Assembly (NCBI RefSeq): GCF_006443685.1
Contig: NZ_VFYP01000006.1
Coordinates: 1-64,000 of the forward strand
DNA length: 64,000 nucleotides
Origin: Rhizobium glycinendophyticum
Lineage (GTDB): Bacteria > Pseudomonadota > Alphaproteobacteria > Rhizobiales > Rhizobiaceae
Direction of reading: 5' to 3'
The notes beneath the pieces were generated by a model. The model was not told the DNA's origin. It searched no databases and worked only from the letters and a program-made list of their open reading frames with translations. The translations under genes and the position numbers were made by a program. Positions 19,263-28,027 of the stretch are shown piece after piece; positions within the stretch are counted from its first letter, which is position 1, and each line of letters starts with the position of its first letter.

Positions 19263-19904
19263 TTAAGCGCTTTGGTTCTCCCCAGCGCCGAAGGCGAGAC
19301 GCAGCGCATAGGTGCGGATGTCTTCAGGCCAAGTAGCGATCTGTTGTTCCAATGATGTCCGATCGTCGGCGAAGAGGGCCCGGGTCGCTTCTTCGTATCC
19401 GGGCAGATCTCCCGCGATCGCCTGCATGAATTGATACGCAGCCTCTTGCGCCGCCTGCCTCTGCTGGCGGGGGCTCGCTGTTTTACGCGCTTCGTCAACG
19501 AGACGCCTCAGTGTCGCAGACGCGCCGCCGGGCTGGTTCGTCAGCCAGTCCCACTGCCGGGGCAGCAAGGTCACCTCTCGGGCGACGACACCGAGCTTCG
19601 GTCGGCCACGCGGCGCGAGGCTCCGAATTTCCTCCGACTCCGTCGGGCCCGGCGCGACCTCGGTTTTGGGGCGGTAGCGTCCTGGGTACGCCTTCGGAGG
19701 TTGCGATAACCTTTCAAGAACTTCTTCATCGCTTCCGCGCAAATCAAGGTCGATGGGACGTCCCGTCGTGTCATCGAAGACGAGGACTGCGCCAACCTCA
19801 TCTGGAGAGCGCTTTACCGCCAAAGCAACCTCGGATAACGGCGCGCTCAGCAGGAATCTTTCCCCGGCAAACGCCGTACAGGTCTTTGTAGCGGGATCGA
19901 ACAT
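19263..19904 (-). CDS. DUF2239-family protein
   Basis: A 213-residue protein matching the DUF2239 pattern: TCTAFAGERFLLSAPLSEVA near the N-terminus, VLVFDDTTGRPIDLDLRGS, then GRPKLGVVAREVTLLPRQWD. The last segment resembles a short DNA-contacting motif. The family is of unknown function and common in proteobacteria. It heads a possible operon with the DUF1330-like protein and hydrolase. A long inverted repeat lies just upstream. Confidence 0.85.
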   Translation of the reverse strand: MFDPATKTCTAFAGERFLLSAPLSEVALAVKRSPDEVGAVLVFDDTTGRPIDLDLRGSDEEVLERLSQPPKAYPGRYRPKTEVAPGPTESEEIRSLAPRGRPKLGVVAREVTLLPRQWDWLTNQPGGASATLRRLVDEARKTASPRQQRQAAQEAAYQFMQAIAGDLPGYEEATRALFADDRTSLEQQIATWPEDIRTYALRLAFGAGENQSA

Positions 19905-20594
19905 TGCGCACTCCCTTTGATAGAGAAGCGATTAATACCCGGACAAAATTGACACGTCAATTATATCCGGGTAAAAATATGCCGCTGTTGCGCCCGCGCG
20001 GCGAATGGCGGCTCCGACGAGGCCATTAGTGTCAGCCTCCGGAGAAACTTGCGCGCAGTTCATATCAGAGGCAGCACTCGTAAATTTCTAAGGCATACAA
20101 TGACGTCGCTCACAAAATGGGTCCTCGAAGGAATAACCCTGGACGGGCGAGCGGTTGGTTTGCTCTTAAAAGGAGTCGAACACCGGTATACTTTCATTCC
20201 GAATGCGTGCCGGCAGATAGACGGGGCAGATCAAGCACCTGGTTCATTGGTAATGTCCGCAAAGGGGCCGTGAGGGGACTGTCCGCTATTGCGGAGCCGA
20301 CTGGCGATAGCGGACATCCAGGCATGAGGCGATACGGTCCGAGTTCAGCCCAAACCGGTCATTGTGGGCTGGGATCCGACAGACTGTTGCCTTCGTTCCG
20401 CACGTAGAGCCTTCGTTGAAAAAGTCTGACAGCAGACATCGCTCACTTTGAAGTCTACTTTTCTCAATGCACCCATTTCAATTGATTGGGAGTGGCGCAA
20501 AACCTCCGCCGCTGAGTGTCGAGAAGGCGCAAAGACAACTAACTTCAATGCGTCTTCAGGCGCTCTTAGCCGGTCCTATGTGATTGAATGCAAG
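19905..20594. other. Non-coding stretch with inverted repeats
   Basis: No convincing gene is seen here; a 74-codon plus-strand frame at 20049-20273 lacks a ribosome site and any recognisable pattern. The stretch holds a palindromic element next to the DUF2239 promoter (19936-19973) and a second hairpin with ten-base perfect arms, TGTCCGCTAT/ATAGCGGACA (20280-20289 and 20307-20316). A TTGAAAAAGTC sequence near 20414 resembles the ends of the element at 23726. Confidence 0.5.
19936..19973. promoter_or_regulatory. Inverted repeat, candidate operator of DUF2239 gene
   Basis: TACCCGGA and TCCGGGTA (eight-base arms) enclose a second palindrome AATTGAC-AC-GTCAATT. The element lies 32-69 bases upstream of the DUF2239 start, where a repressor such as a TetR- or MarR-type protein could bind. 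The cognate regulator is not identified. Confidence 0.5.
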
Positions 20595-20984
20595 CTAGGT
20601 GAGCCAGATATAGAGCCACAATGCGACGGTGAAGGACGCGGAGACAAGAAAAGTGAGGGAGGCTGAGCGACGGGAGGCGGATCGCTCAAATCCCTTTGCC
20701 GTATCCATGAAGAGGTGGCGCATGCCAGAGGCCATGTGCTGGAACAGTGTCCATGTCAGGCCGATCAAGATGAACTGTCCCACCCAGCTTCCCGCGAACC
20801 CGCAGAAGGTTTCGTATGCTTCGGGTCCCGTCGCAAGCGATGTCAGGTACCACGTCAACATCACCGTGCCCGCGAAGTAGAGACCCACTCCCGTTATTCG
20901 ATGGGTGATGGAGGCAATGGCCCAAATCTGCCAACGCCATACTGTTAGATGTGGTGAAACGGGTCTGGGGCGACGGGCTGACAT
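20595..20984 (-). CDS. sdhC: Orphan succinate dehydrogenase cytochrome b556 subunit
   Basis: A 129-residue SdhC homologue with three membrane segments. RPVSPHLTVWRWQIWAIAS and ITHRITGVGLYFAGT carry the conserved quinone-site Ser/His-Arg region, and HMASGMRHLFMD contains the heme-ligand histidine region. SdhC normally sits with sdhD, sdhA and sdhB; none is present here, so this is an orphan copy. It is divergent from a TetR gene with an AT-rich spacer. Confidence 0.88.
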   Translation of the reverse strand: MSARRPRPVSPHLTVWRWQIWAIASITHRITGVGLYFAGTVMLTWYLTSLATGPEAYETFCGFAGSWVGQFILIGLTWTLFQHMASGMRHLFMDTAKGFERSASRRSASLTFLVSASFTVALWLYIWLT

Positions 20985-21063
20985 GAGATTTTCTAACTCG
21001 ACTCTGGAGAATTCAAATACGTTTTGAATTCAAATACACTATGTATCTGAAAACGGCAATGCT
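20985..21063. promoter_or_regulatory. Divergent sdhC/TetR promoter region
   Basis: This AT-rich 79-base spacer holds repeated TTCAAATAC elements in direct and partly inverted order (TTCAAATACGTTTTGAATTC, then AAATACACTATGTATCTG). Such symmetry between a TetR gene and its neighbour is typical of an autoregulated operator. Confidence 0.45.
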
Positions 21064-21678
21064 ATGCCACTCTTTATGAAGCAGGCTAAGATCACAAAAC
21101 CACGCCTGACGCGGGTAGAGAGCCGAGCGCTGACGCGGCAAAAACTGCTCGACTGTGCCCAAAGCGTCTTTCTGCGGGAAGGATATTCCGGAGCGACAAT
21201 TGAGGAAATTTCCGAGGAGGCAGGCTACACGCGTGGCGCTTTCTATGCGCATTTCAAGTCAAAGGAAGATGTGCTTCTGGAAATCATCTCCTCGCAGGCC
21301 GATAAAGTCACGCCGATCCTGATCGAGCGCATCGAGGCGGCGTCATCTCCGTCGGCCATGGTGAAGTTCCTGTCGGAATGGGCGCAAGAGCGCAGTCAGA
21401 CCCAGAGCTTGTCTTTCATGATGCTGGAGGCGATGCAGCAGGCACAGCGCAGCGGCGCTCTGGATGAGCGATATGCGGCTCTCTTCAACAGGAACTGGCG
21501 TAGCGTTGGTGAAGCAATGCGACCGTTTTTTCCCGACCAGCGGCTACCCTGCACAGCCGAGGAACTCGTGGCGATTATTGTTGCGCTGTCCTACAATCCT
21601 GTTGTCAGCGGTGCGAGCGGACACAAGGCAGGCAGATTGGTTGAATTGGTTCTGGCAGCATTTTTGAAGGACGCCTGA
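21064..21678 (+). CDS. TetR-family regulator
   Basis: A 204-residue TetR/AcrR regulator. The helix-turn-helix is TRQKLLDCAQSVFLREGYSG followed by ATIEEISEEAGYTRGAFYAH and FKSKEDVLLEI; the C-terminal domain resembles AcrR_4-type ligand domains. The start could also be the ATG four codons further in. It is divergent from the orphan sdhC and may control it and itself. Confidence 0.9.
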   Translation: MPLFMKQAKITKPRLTRVESRALTRQKLLDCAQSVFLREGYSGATIEEISEEAGYTRGAFYAHFKSKEDVLLEIISSQADKVTPILIERIEAASSPSAMVKFLSEWAQERSQTQSLSFMMLEAMQQAQRSGALDERYAALFNRNWRSVGEAMRPFFPDQRLPCTAEELVAIIVALSYNPVVSGASGHKAGRLVELVLAAFLKDA

Positions 21679-21768
21679 CCGGTTAGTTCAGCCCCGTTGG
21701 CTTCCCGTGGTGAAAGCCTGCGCATTTGAATTCCGTAGGTGCTGTAGAACAAGATTGCGTGTGCGCTA

Positions 21769-22662
21769 TCAAGTCCGAAACCATTCGGACATGAAGTCGA
21801 CGAAGCTGCGGGTGGTTGAGGGAACGAGGGAACGGCTTGGAAGGATTGCGTTCAACGGCAGCGATCGCGCAGACCAGATCGGCAAAATCCGCTGCAATCG
21901 TCCTTCGCGAAGGTCATCCTCTACCATAAAGGAAGGCGCCAGTAGAGGCCCGCGGCCTCGCCGCGCAAGGTCGAGTAGAAAGGCGATATCCGAAGCGCTC
22001 ACCCTGCCGCTGAGGCGAATGCTAACTTGTTGGCCGTCAGCGTTTGCTAATGTTATCTGGTTCGGACGGGCCGTTTGCGTGTAGATCAGAACGTCGTGAC
22101 CTTCTAGGTCCTCTGGCTTCGAAAGCCCTGGTATGCTGGCGAGATACTCGGGTGACGCAACAAGCAAAAGTGCAAACTCTGCCAGCCGCCGTGCCGTTAG
22201 AGCACTATCTGGGAGCGTTCCGAGGCGAAGGGCCACATCAATGCCTTCTCCAATTACATCTGCGACGCGTTCCGTCAGGTCGAGTGAAAGCGACACACCG
22301 GGATACGTGTCCAAGTAGCGATCAAGCGCGGGTAAGAGAACAGCATTGGCGAATGCGAGCGGGGCGGTGAGACGTAGCAGTCCCGTTGGCTTGATCTGCA
22401 ATGTCGCAGCTTCGGCCTCGGTGCTAGCAATCTCGTCTAAAATTGTTGCGCATCGGCTCAGATAAGCTTGCCCAGCCGGAGTAAGGGCAAGCTTTCGAGT
22501 TGAGCGGTTCAGCAGTCGCACACCAAGGCGATCTTCAAGTGATTTAAGGTGCCGGCTTGCCATTTCGGCTGACATCCCCTGCCTACGGGCAGCCGCAGCG
22601 AGGCTTCCCTGCTCAGCCGCCTCACGGAAAATCGTCATACTGGTCAGCTTGTCCAATGCCAT
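21769..22662 (-). CDS. LysR-family transcriptional regulator
   Basis: A 297-residue LysR protein. The DNA-binding segment is SLAAAARRQGMSAEMASRHL followed by KSLEDRLGVRLLNRSTRKLAL; the effector domain begins GLLRLTAPLAFANAVLLPAL. It belongs to the DsdC/CrgA-like branch. It is divergent from the alpha/beta hydrolase at 22762 with a 100-base shared promoter and is its likely regulator. Confidence 0.9.
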   Translation of the reverse strand: MALDKLTSMTIFREAAEQGSLAAAARRQGMSAEMASRHLKSLEDRLGVRLLNRSTRKLALTPAGQAYLSRCATILDEIASTEAEAATLQIKPTGLLRLTAPLAFANAVLLPALDRYLDTYPGVSLSLDLTERVADVIGEGIDVALRLGTLPDSALTARRLAEFALLLVASPEYLASIPGLSKPEDLEGHDVLIYTQTARPNQITLANADGQQVSIRLSGRVSASDIAFLLDLARRGRGPLLAPSFMVEDDLREGRLQRILPIWSARSLPLNAILPSRSLVPSTTRSFVDFMSEWFRT

Positions 22663-22761
22663 TATCCACTCCGGTGCAGGAATGTTTCAATTCTTAACAT
22701 GATTATCACATTAGCGTTCATGCCGTACAACGTGAGCGTCAACTTTGAAACGGAGGTAAGC

Positions 22762-23553
22762 ATGTCCAGGTTCATTACCACCAGCAACGCGAGGATCCAC
22801 GTCATTGACGAAGGACATGGAGATATCGTTTTCGTATTTCTTCATTATTGGGGTGGCAGCGCCCGCACCTGGCACCACGTTGTCAATGGTCTTCGCGACA
22901 AGGCCCGATGCATTCGGATCGACCTCCGCGGATGGGGCAGATCCGTGGCGCAAGATGAACGCTATGATCTTGATACCATGGCCGAAGACGTGTCCGAGGT
23001 TATCTCGGCCCTTGGGCTGAAGCGGGTGGTCCTTGTCGGCCATTCCATGGGAGGCAAGATCGCGCAGATCTTGGCTTCAAAGCAGGGTCTGGACCCCGAA
23101 GCTCTCATACTCGTTGCCCCATCTCCGCCAACCGGCATGCCCGTGCCACGAGATATCCGCGAGCAGATGCTCACATCTTACCAGTCTCCAGAGGGGGTCG
23201 CCCAAGCCCTCAGGATTCTTGCTAATAAATCGCTCTCTTCCGAAGACCGCGCAATAGTGTTTGAGGATACGCTTGCAGGTGCTGACGGCGCAAAACGCGA
23301 ATGGACTGAAAGCGGGATGGTCGATGCGCTGAAGGCGGACGTGTCCACCATAATTGCACCGGTCCAAATCCTGGTGGGTGACGAAGACAAGGTTGAGCGA
23401 GTAGAAGCTTTGCGCAGCATCTACTCCAGCATTTTGCCGGAGGCGCACATCGAAGTGTTAGCCGACACGGGTCATCTCTCGCCTTTGGAAAACCCCAGGG
23501 CGATAATTGTTGCTTGCGAGCGCGAACTTGCAAGGTTGGCCACGGCTGCCTGA
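22762..23553 (+). CDS. Alpha/beta hydrolase
   Basis: About 263 residues from ATG 22762, which has CGGAGG six bases upstream; an earlier ATG (22699) lacks this. The nucleophile elbow is LVGHSMGGK (S95), the acid the aspartate of LVGDEDKVE, and the histidine that of DTGHLSPLENP. The order and spacing match peroxidase/esterase-type hydrolases. Expression probably depends on the divergent LysR gene. Confidence 0.9.
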   Translation: MSRFITTSNARIHVIDEGHGDIVFVFLHYWGGSARTWHHVVNGLRDKARCIRIDLRGWGRSVAQDERYDLDTMAEDVSEVISALGLKRVVLVGHSMGGKIAQILASKQGLDPEALILVAPSPPTGMPVPRDIREQMLTSYQSPEGVAQALRILANKSLSSEDRAIVFEDTLAGADGAKREWTESGMVDALKADVSTIIAPVQILVGDEDKVERVEALRSIYSSILPEAHIEVLADTGHLSPLENPRAIIVACERELARLATAA

Positions 23554-24372
23554 CAACCGCGTTGGTTGGTCCGAAGGCCTTGTGAAGCTCAGGGCTCCTA
23601 CGGTAGGTAGTGCCGAGATGCAGGGGCGACTATCAGGTCGATAGCCGCTCTTGCACATGCGGATCGCAGCTATCGGCACAATTTCAGCCTTCCAACTCAG
23701 AGCAACTCATGTCTCCTTTTGGCGGATACTGTTGAAAAAGTCCGCCGACAAGCCACTCATCTCTGTGACTATGCGGAATGAGTTTTCTGGCTACCTCAAG
23801 TTACGGAAATGGATTTACGACATACTGCTCACAGAGCCATTCTTAAGTAAATCCATTTCATCTGAAGTGCACGAAAAGCTGCCCTCAGGAGCTTTTCAAC
23901 AATATCGGCGCACTGGCGACGTAACCCCTCGGAAGCCACGACCGCTTTCAGGCGATGGCCAGGATGGCCTCAACGGCAGAAACGAAGGCGCAAGGCGGTC
24001 GTTACACACGAGCCGCATATGGCTCAAGGAAATACCATTTAGGCGTCTTCCCCTTGAAAGGATTCGAACCAGTGGCAGGCCAGCAAAAAACTTAAGCGTC
24101 TGAAGCTCCGCGATTTTCGACTCCCGGCTCTGTCCTCCGTGATCGCTAGAGCTAGCTGATCCGCAACTGCTAAGCAGACGGAACATCGCTTTCCGTTCAC
24201 CGGTCCGTACGAAAGCTTCCACCTGCATTCCCGAAAGCAGGGTGAGGCTTCCAAGCTTTGGCTAGTCAGGAGCGCGATCAGAAACGCTGACCGAAGACTT
24301 GGCCTCGCCACTCTGCGGATGGCGGACGAGATACGTTGAGCCGCATCCTACCCGAGAGTTAGGGTGTCACAG
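23554..24372. other. Gene-poor stretch with mobile-element debris
   Basis: None of the short frames here has a ribosome site together with a recognisable pattern. The region contains a small element bounded by inverted repeats (23726-23907). A stretch around 23980-24070 also resembles sequence near 32259-32350 (shared GAAACGAAGGCGCAA and CTTGAAxGGATxxGAACC at matching spacing), suggesting two degenerate copies of a short repeat. Confidence 0.45.
23726..23907. repeat. MITE-like element with terminal inverted repeats
   Basis: The left end ATACTGTTGAAAAAGTCC and the reverse complement of the right end, ATATTGTTGAAAAGCTCC, match over most of 18 bases. The 180-base interior has no gene. The size and ends suggest a miniature element or insertion-sequence remnant; no clear target duplication is visible. 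Confidence 0.45.
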
Positions 24373-24906
24373 CTAGCAATAGTCGTCGATGGAATCTTCA
24401 CCTTCCCAAGGCAATCCCTGCGCCAAGGTGAATTGCTTTTCAGCTCCATCGCGCTCGAAGAACGTCCCTTTACTCTCGTGAACGAAGTACCCATCTTCAA
24501 ACGTGATACTCACTAGCGACCAGCGTTTGATCGAACCTTCGCCAAAGTCGCCGAGGATCAAGATGCTATTGCCGTCAGGGTGCAAGGTGACATCGTCTAT
24601 CATCGTTTCGCCGTACGGGCCGTCCACCGCGACGTCTCCGATATAGAGCGCTTCAAAATAGGTTCTGATCGGCGCCGCAATCGATGTCGGCGGGCACACG
24701 GGGAAAAAGGCGGGAACCTTCCAGTTTCGCTGTAGTGCACCCGGCGTGTGAGAGACGACGAGCGGCCGGGTGTCGACAGAATCCATGCAATATCCTTTCA
24801 AACATGCCTCGAAATCGTCAATGCTTCGCCGTGAAAAGTAAAGCCCGAGATCCGGCACATTTTGCGCACTAATCAGGTTTTGCTTCTTGAAGGCCACACC
24901 ATACAC
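24373..24906 (-). CDS. Hypothetical protein
   Basis: A 177-residue reading from a GTG at 24906. I do not recognise it. The second half (EALYIGDVAVDGPYGETMID, DVTLHPDGNSILILGDFGEG, SIKRWSLVSITFEDGYFVHE) looks like beta-strands of a compact soluble protein, and the C-terminus is acidic. There is no signal peptide or membrane segment. It lies alone at the left edge of the defence island. Confidence 0.5.
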   Translation of the reverse strand: MYGVAFKKQNLISAQNVPDLGLYFSRRSIDDFEACLKGYCMDSVDTRPLVVSHTPGALQRNWKVPAFFPVCPPTSIAAPIRTYFEALYIGDVAVDGPYGETMIDDVTLHPDGNSILILGDFGEGSIKRWSLVSITFEDGYFVHESKGTFFERDGAEKQFTLAQGLPWEGEDSIDDYC

Positions 24907-25179
24907 TGCTTGCCGGGACGATGGCCGAGTGAGGCGTAGGCAGTGCGATGTACCGCTGACTTAGATGCCTTGTGATGTTGGCTGCTATTGTGTGCCGTGC
25001 ACCGTCACGTTGCGCATCGCCAAAAGGTCCAGGTTATCGGCGACGGATATGAGCGCGCGACAACCTTCTGCTGGATATCGTGGTTCATCTGCCGAGTCTG
25101 GGGCGCTTTTACGACCTAAACGCTGAGACACTGCACTAAGGGTAGTGGTGTAAACGCTGGAACCGAAATAAGCAGTGTT
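24907..25179. other. Intergenic spacer, nothing recognised
   Basis: This 273-base spacer lies between two minus-strand genes. I see no gene, terminator or repeat in it. Confidence 0.4.
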
Positions 25180-26517
25180 CTAAGCCTTCCCCAAAAACCG
25201 CTGCAGCCTTTGACGCAGCATCGGCAAGGTCAGGGGATCGTCAAATCTTATTTCGACCAAGTGCACGCCGTTCTCCGCACACAACTGCTTTTTGAGTGCG
25301 TCACGCTCAAAGTTGCGTTGTAGAGCTGCGTCACCGCCAAATGCTTTGACAGCTTTGTAGTGCTGCTCGCCCTGATGCTCCATGGCAAGGTTGAGGGCTG
25401 GAATGTAGACATCGAGCCGTTGGCGTTTCAGCCATGGCGGTGATGCCTCACGAAAAATGACCTGCTCAGGAAACAGCTTCTTGACAAGACCGTGCATTTC
25501 CGCCTCCCTCACCCACCGGCTAAGGCCAAGAGTCTGCTGCACTTCCGAACGGGCCGTAGCCTTGTCCATTCCATGTGCCAACCTCATCTGGGTAATGTAG
25601 GCGGCAACGAACTCCTGAACGGAATCTCCGTAAAGGTCAGCCGCTGCCTCAGGCCCTGCCCTATTGGCAACGCAGAGGTGACAAACCCCATCCTGATACT
25701 CAGCTTTCGCCAGCAGGCGAGCCATGAGGTTCCATAATGTACCTCCGCTGGTGCCATTGTTTTTTATCTTTTCGTGGGAGGGGCGCGCGCATGCGCAGAA
25801 GTGCCGCTTCCCTTTCACGACATGGTCAAAGGACACGAGCTCAAAGCCTTCTATATCCATTTCAAACCCAGCAGGGCGCGGCCCTGGTCGGGGATTTGCT
25901 ATAAAAGGTTGTTCCAGCGGCGGCATTTTTTCCACCGCCCCTATGGTCCTCGCAAATATGTTAGGAGGCACAAGCAGATGATTGAGCCGCAGGATGTGGT
26001 TGGTCTGGGTCTTCAGTTTTTTTGACCAGAGCCTGTGTGTTATCAGGCCCGCAGGGCCATAGTTGATGGGCCGAAGTTCCAGCCCCATCCCTTCGACCTC
26101 GACACTTTCGACCGCAGCCTCTGCGGCGGTGGCAAACTTCAATTCCACATACCAAGTCTCATAGCCGCCTCGCGCCAGTTCAGCCAGCGAGGCGCAGCGG
26201 TTTTTGTAATACATAGAGTGAAGCTTCACCGATGGCGGCTTGTGAAGCCTCACAGGCTCGGCGTCACAGATGTTTTGGACGAGGGTTTGCGTCAGCAATT
26301 CCTCTACAGCATCGACCGGACGGATACCGACCGTCGAGGCCTTTAGGGCAAGTGCTTCAGCGAACAGATGCTCCGACAAGCCGAGGGCAATTCTGGTGTC
26401 CATTTTTAGTGAGCACCAACGATCGCTTTGTGGACGAAGTTTGCCACGCTGACGTACATCAGCACGCCATAACTTGCGGATGATCGGCGCCTGGTGGACC
26501 GGCTCGTCATTTAGCAC
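25180..26517 (-). CDS. Zn-ribbon and PD-(D/E)XK-like nuclease candidate
   Basis: A 445-residue protein, likely started by GTG 26517, which overlaps the stop of the upstream HNH gene (GTGCTAAATGA). A central cysteine-rich part (HFCACARPSHE then CHLCVANRAG) looks metal-binding. The C-terminus (WLKRQRLDVYIPALNLAMEH, QGEQHYKAV, VHLVEIRFDD) fits a VSR/PD-(D/E)XK endonuclease-like fold: the D of RLDVY, the E of MEHQGEQH and the Gln/His that follow would form the metal site. A start at ATG 26403 is possible. Its coupling to an HNH gene beside a Gabija-like pair suggests phage defence; this is inference. Confidence 0.65.
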   Translation of the reverse strand: MLNDEPVHQAPIIRKLWRADVRQRGKLRPQSDRWCSLKMDTRIALGLSEHLFAEALALKASTVGIRPVDAVEELLTQTLVQNICDAEPVRLHKPPSVKLHSMYYKNRCASLAELARGGYETWYVELKFATAAEAAVESVEVEGMGLELRPINYGPAGLITHRLWSKKLKTQTNHILRLNHLLVPPNIFARTIGAVEKMPPLEQPFIANPRPGPRPAGFEMDIEGFELVSFDHVVKGKRHFCACARPSHEKIKNNGTSGGTLWNLMARLLAKAEYQDGVCHLCVANRAGPEAAADLYGDSVQEFVAAYITQMRLAHGMDKATARSEVQQTLGLSRWVREAEMHGLVKKLFPEQVIFREASPPWLKRQRLDVYIPALNLAMEHQGEQHYKAVKAFGGDAALQRNFERDALKKQLCAENGVHLVEIRFDDPLTLPMLRQRLQRFLGKA

Positions 26518-27640
26518 CGTCTATTCTACGGAGGCGATGCATCAAATGAGGCGCCATTTCTTCAAAAACGGTGCCTGCAATCTTTCGAAGATGTTCTTGG
26601 GTAAGAATCTCGCCTTCCTCAGCGCCACAGCTAGCGAACGCCTTTTCGACGGCACGTTCCAGCACTCTGTCCTGTTCACGCTTATGAGACTCAGCCACGG
26701 CAGGGCCAACGACAGCGTCAAACGCCGTCTTCATGCCTTCAGGAGAAATCTTCTGATAGTCGTAGATTTGGTCAATATCCGCCTTGGAAAAGGTGAGAGA
26801 TACTGAAACCGGCAACTCTTGGCCGCTTCTCGGATCGAAACAGTAGACTGAACTTTTAGGTTCTCCTGAATAGCCATCCCCTAGGCAAGCAACGACCCTC
26901 TGAGCACCAAAATATTCGACATAGGCAAGGACTAAGCCGTCAGCGGGATCAGCTTTGACGGCAAGGCAATTCATTGGAACTCCTGCGACTCGACCAGTTA
27001 CGAGTTCAGTTTCATTGTAGTATCCAAAGCAAGGCTCTCCGTTCGGATCGCGGAGATAGTCGATGGCGAATTGACAGTTGTCAGGGGGAATCTCCAAAGA
27101 CGCAGCTAACGCTGCACAGCTCTTCACAATCGAACGTCCTGAAACCGCACCACCAAACTGAATCTTATGATGAAATACGCCTTCGGGATAAGTTTCGACC
27201 ACCTTCAACTGAGATATCAAATCGTCTTCATCAATTTGCGGGTAATTTTTCTTCAGGCCTTTAATCATTCCCTTGGCCTCATCTATAGAGCGAGCTCTTA
27301 TCTCTAATAGCCTTTGCCCTGATGGGAGCGGGGTCTCTTTAAACTCGGGGTGTGTATGCAATAAGGGTTCGCCAGGCCGGATCGTTAGTTTTTCGCCTGC
27401 TGTCGTCTCAACACGAAGCGGCGGAACAGTTCCCCTCTCCCGCTGGACGTTAAAAAGCGTTGAGAGCGGTTGGAGTTGCCTTGCGAGTTCCGCGTCCCAT
27501 GTCTGTCCGGCATCGGAATTGCAGCTCACGCAAATAAAGCCGCTGACTTTTTTGCGACCACCTATGGAATTCGGGATCAGGTGCTCCCTGGTATCGTTAG
27601 CAGCATCAATCGTTGCTGAGCAAATCCAACAGTTCGACAT
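26507..27640 (-). CDS. HNH-type endonuclease domain protein
   Basis: A 377-residue protein. The N-terminus CWICSATIDAANDTREHLIP, NSIGGRKKVSGFICVSC and NSDAG reads as an HNH nuclease: CxxC knuckle, EH(L)IP, Asn, and a second CxxC. The remaining 300 residues (an alpha/beta region with QFGGAVSGRSIVKSCAALA) resemble nothing I know. GGGGGAG stands before the ATG. It is translationally coupled to the nuclease candidate downstream, forming a two-gene unit divergent from the OLD/UvrD pair. Confidence 0.75.
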   Translation of the reverse strand: MSNCWICSATIDAANDTREHLIPNSIGGRKKVSGFICVSCNSDAGQTWDAELARQLQPLSTLFNVQRERGTVPPLRVETTAGEKLTIRPGEPLLHTHPEFKETPLPSGQRLLEIRARSIDEAKGMIKGLKKNYPQIDEDDLISQLKVVETYPEGVFHHKIQFGGAVSGRSIVKSCAALAASLEIPPDNCQFAIDYLRDPNGEPCFGYYNETELVTGRVAGVPMNCLAVKADPADGLVLAYVEYFGAQRVVACLGDGYSGEPKSSVYCFDPRSGQELPVSVSLTFSKADIDQIYDYQKISPEGMKTAFDAVVGPAVAESHKREQDRVLERAVEKAFASCGAEEGEILTQEHLRKIAGTVFEEMAPHLMHRLRRIDGAK

Positions 27641-28027
27641 CTGATCTAGCTCCCCCGTGTATCATCGCCAGAACACTATTCCACGTTGATCGCCGAGCCG
27701 CAAACACACAGTGAGTAGCAAGAAGTACGTTGCACAAATCATGACTGGTACAACACACCTAGGAACACTCGGCGCCTTGTATCCGGAACGCCCGGCCGGA
27801 GGCAGTCGGTCCTGCCTCTCCCTGCGGGTCGCTATACTGAGGCTCCTACGGCTACCTCTTTAACCGGTCCTTGGCGTGTCGAGAATTCCCGCTTTACCCT
27901 GTCTTCAAGAGACTTTGATCAGCATGTGGAAAGTCATGGTTTTGAATGGTGGCGATTGAGTGACATTGCTACCGAAGCGGGAAGGCAAGTGTTATGCTAT
28001 CCCCATGCCGGGACTCGGCGGGCTCGA
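27641..28027. other. Divergent intergenic region
   Basis: This 387-base stretch separates the HNH gene (minus) from the OLD gene (plus) and should hold both promoters. The 27926-28027 part is an open frame continuous with the OLD gene but without similarity to the family. No operator or repeat stands out. Confidence 0.4.

Noticed and set aside
24046..24085. Possible tRNA T-arm (GGTTCGAATC on the minus strand)
   Set aside because: The flanking bases do not form a T-stem and no anticodon or acceptor arm can be folded.
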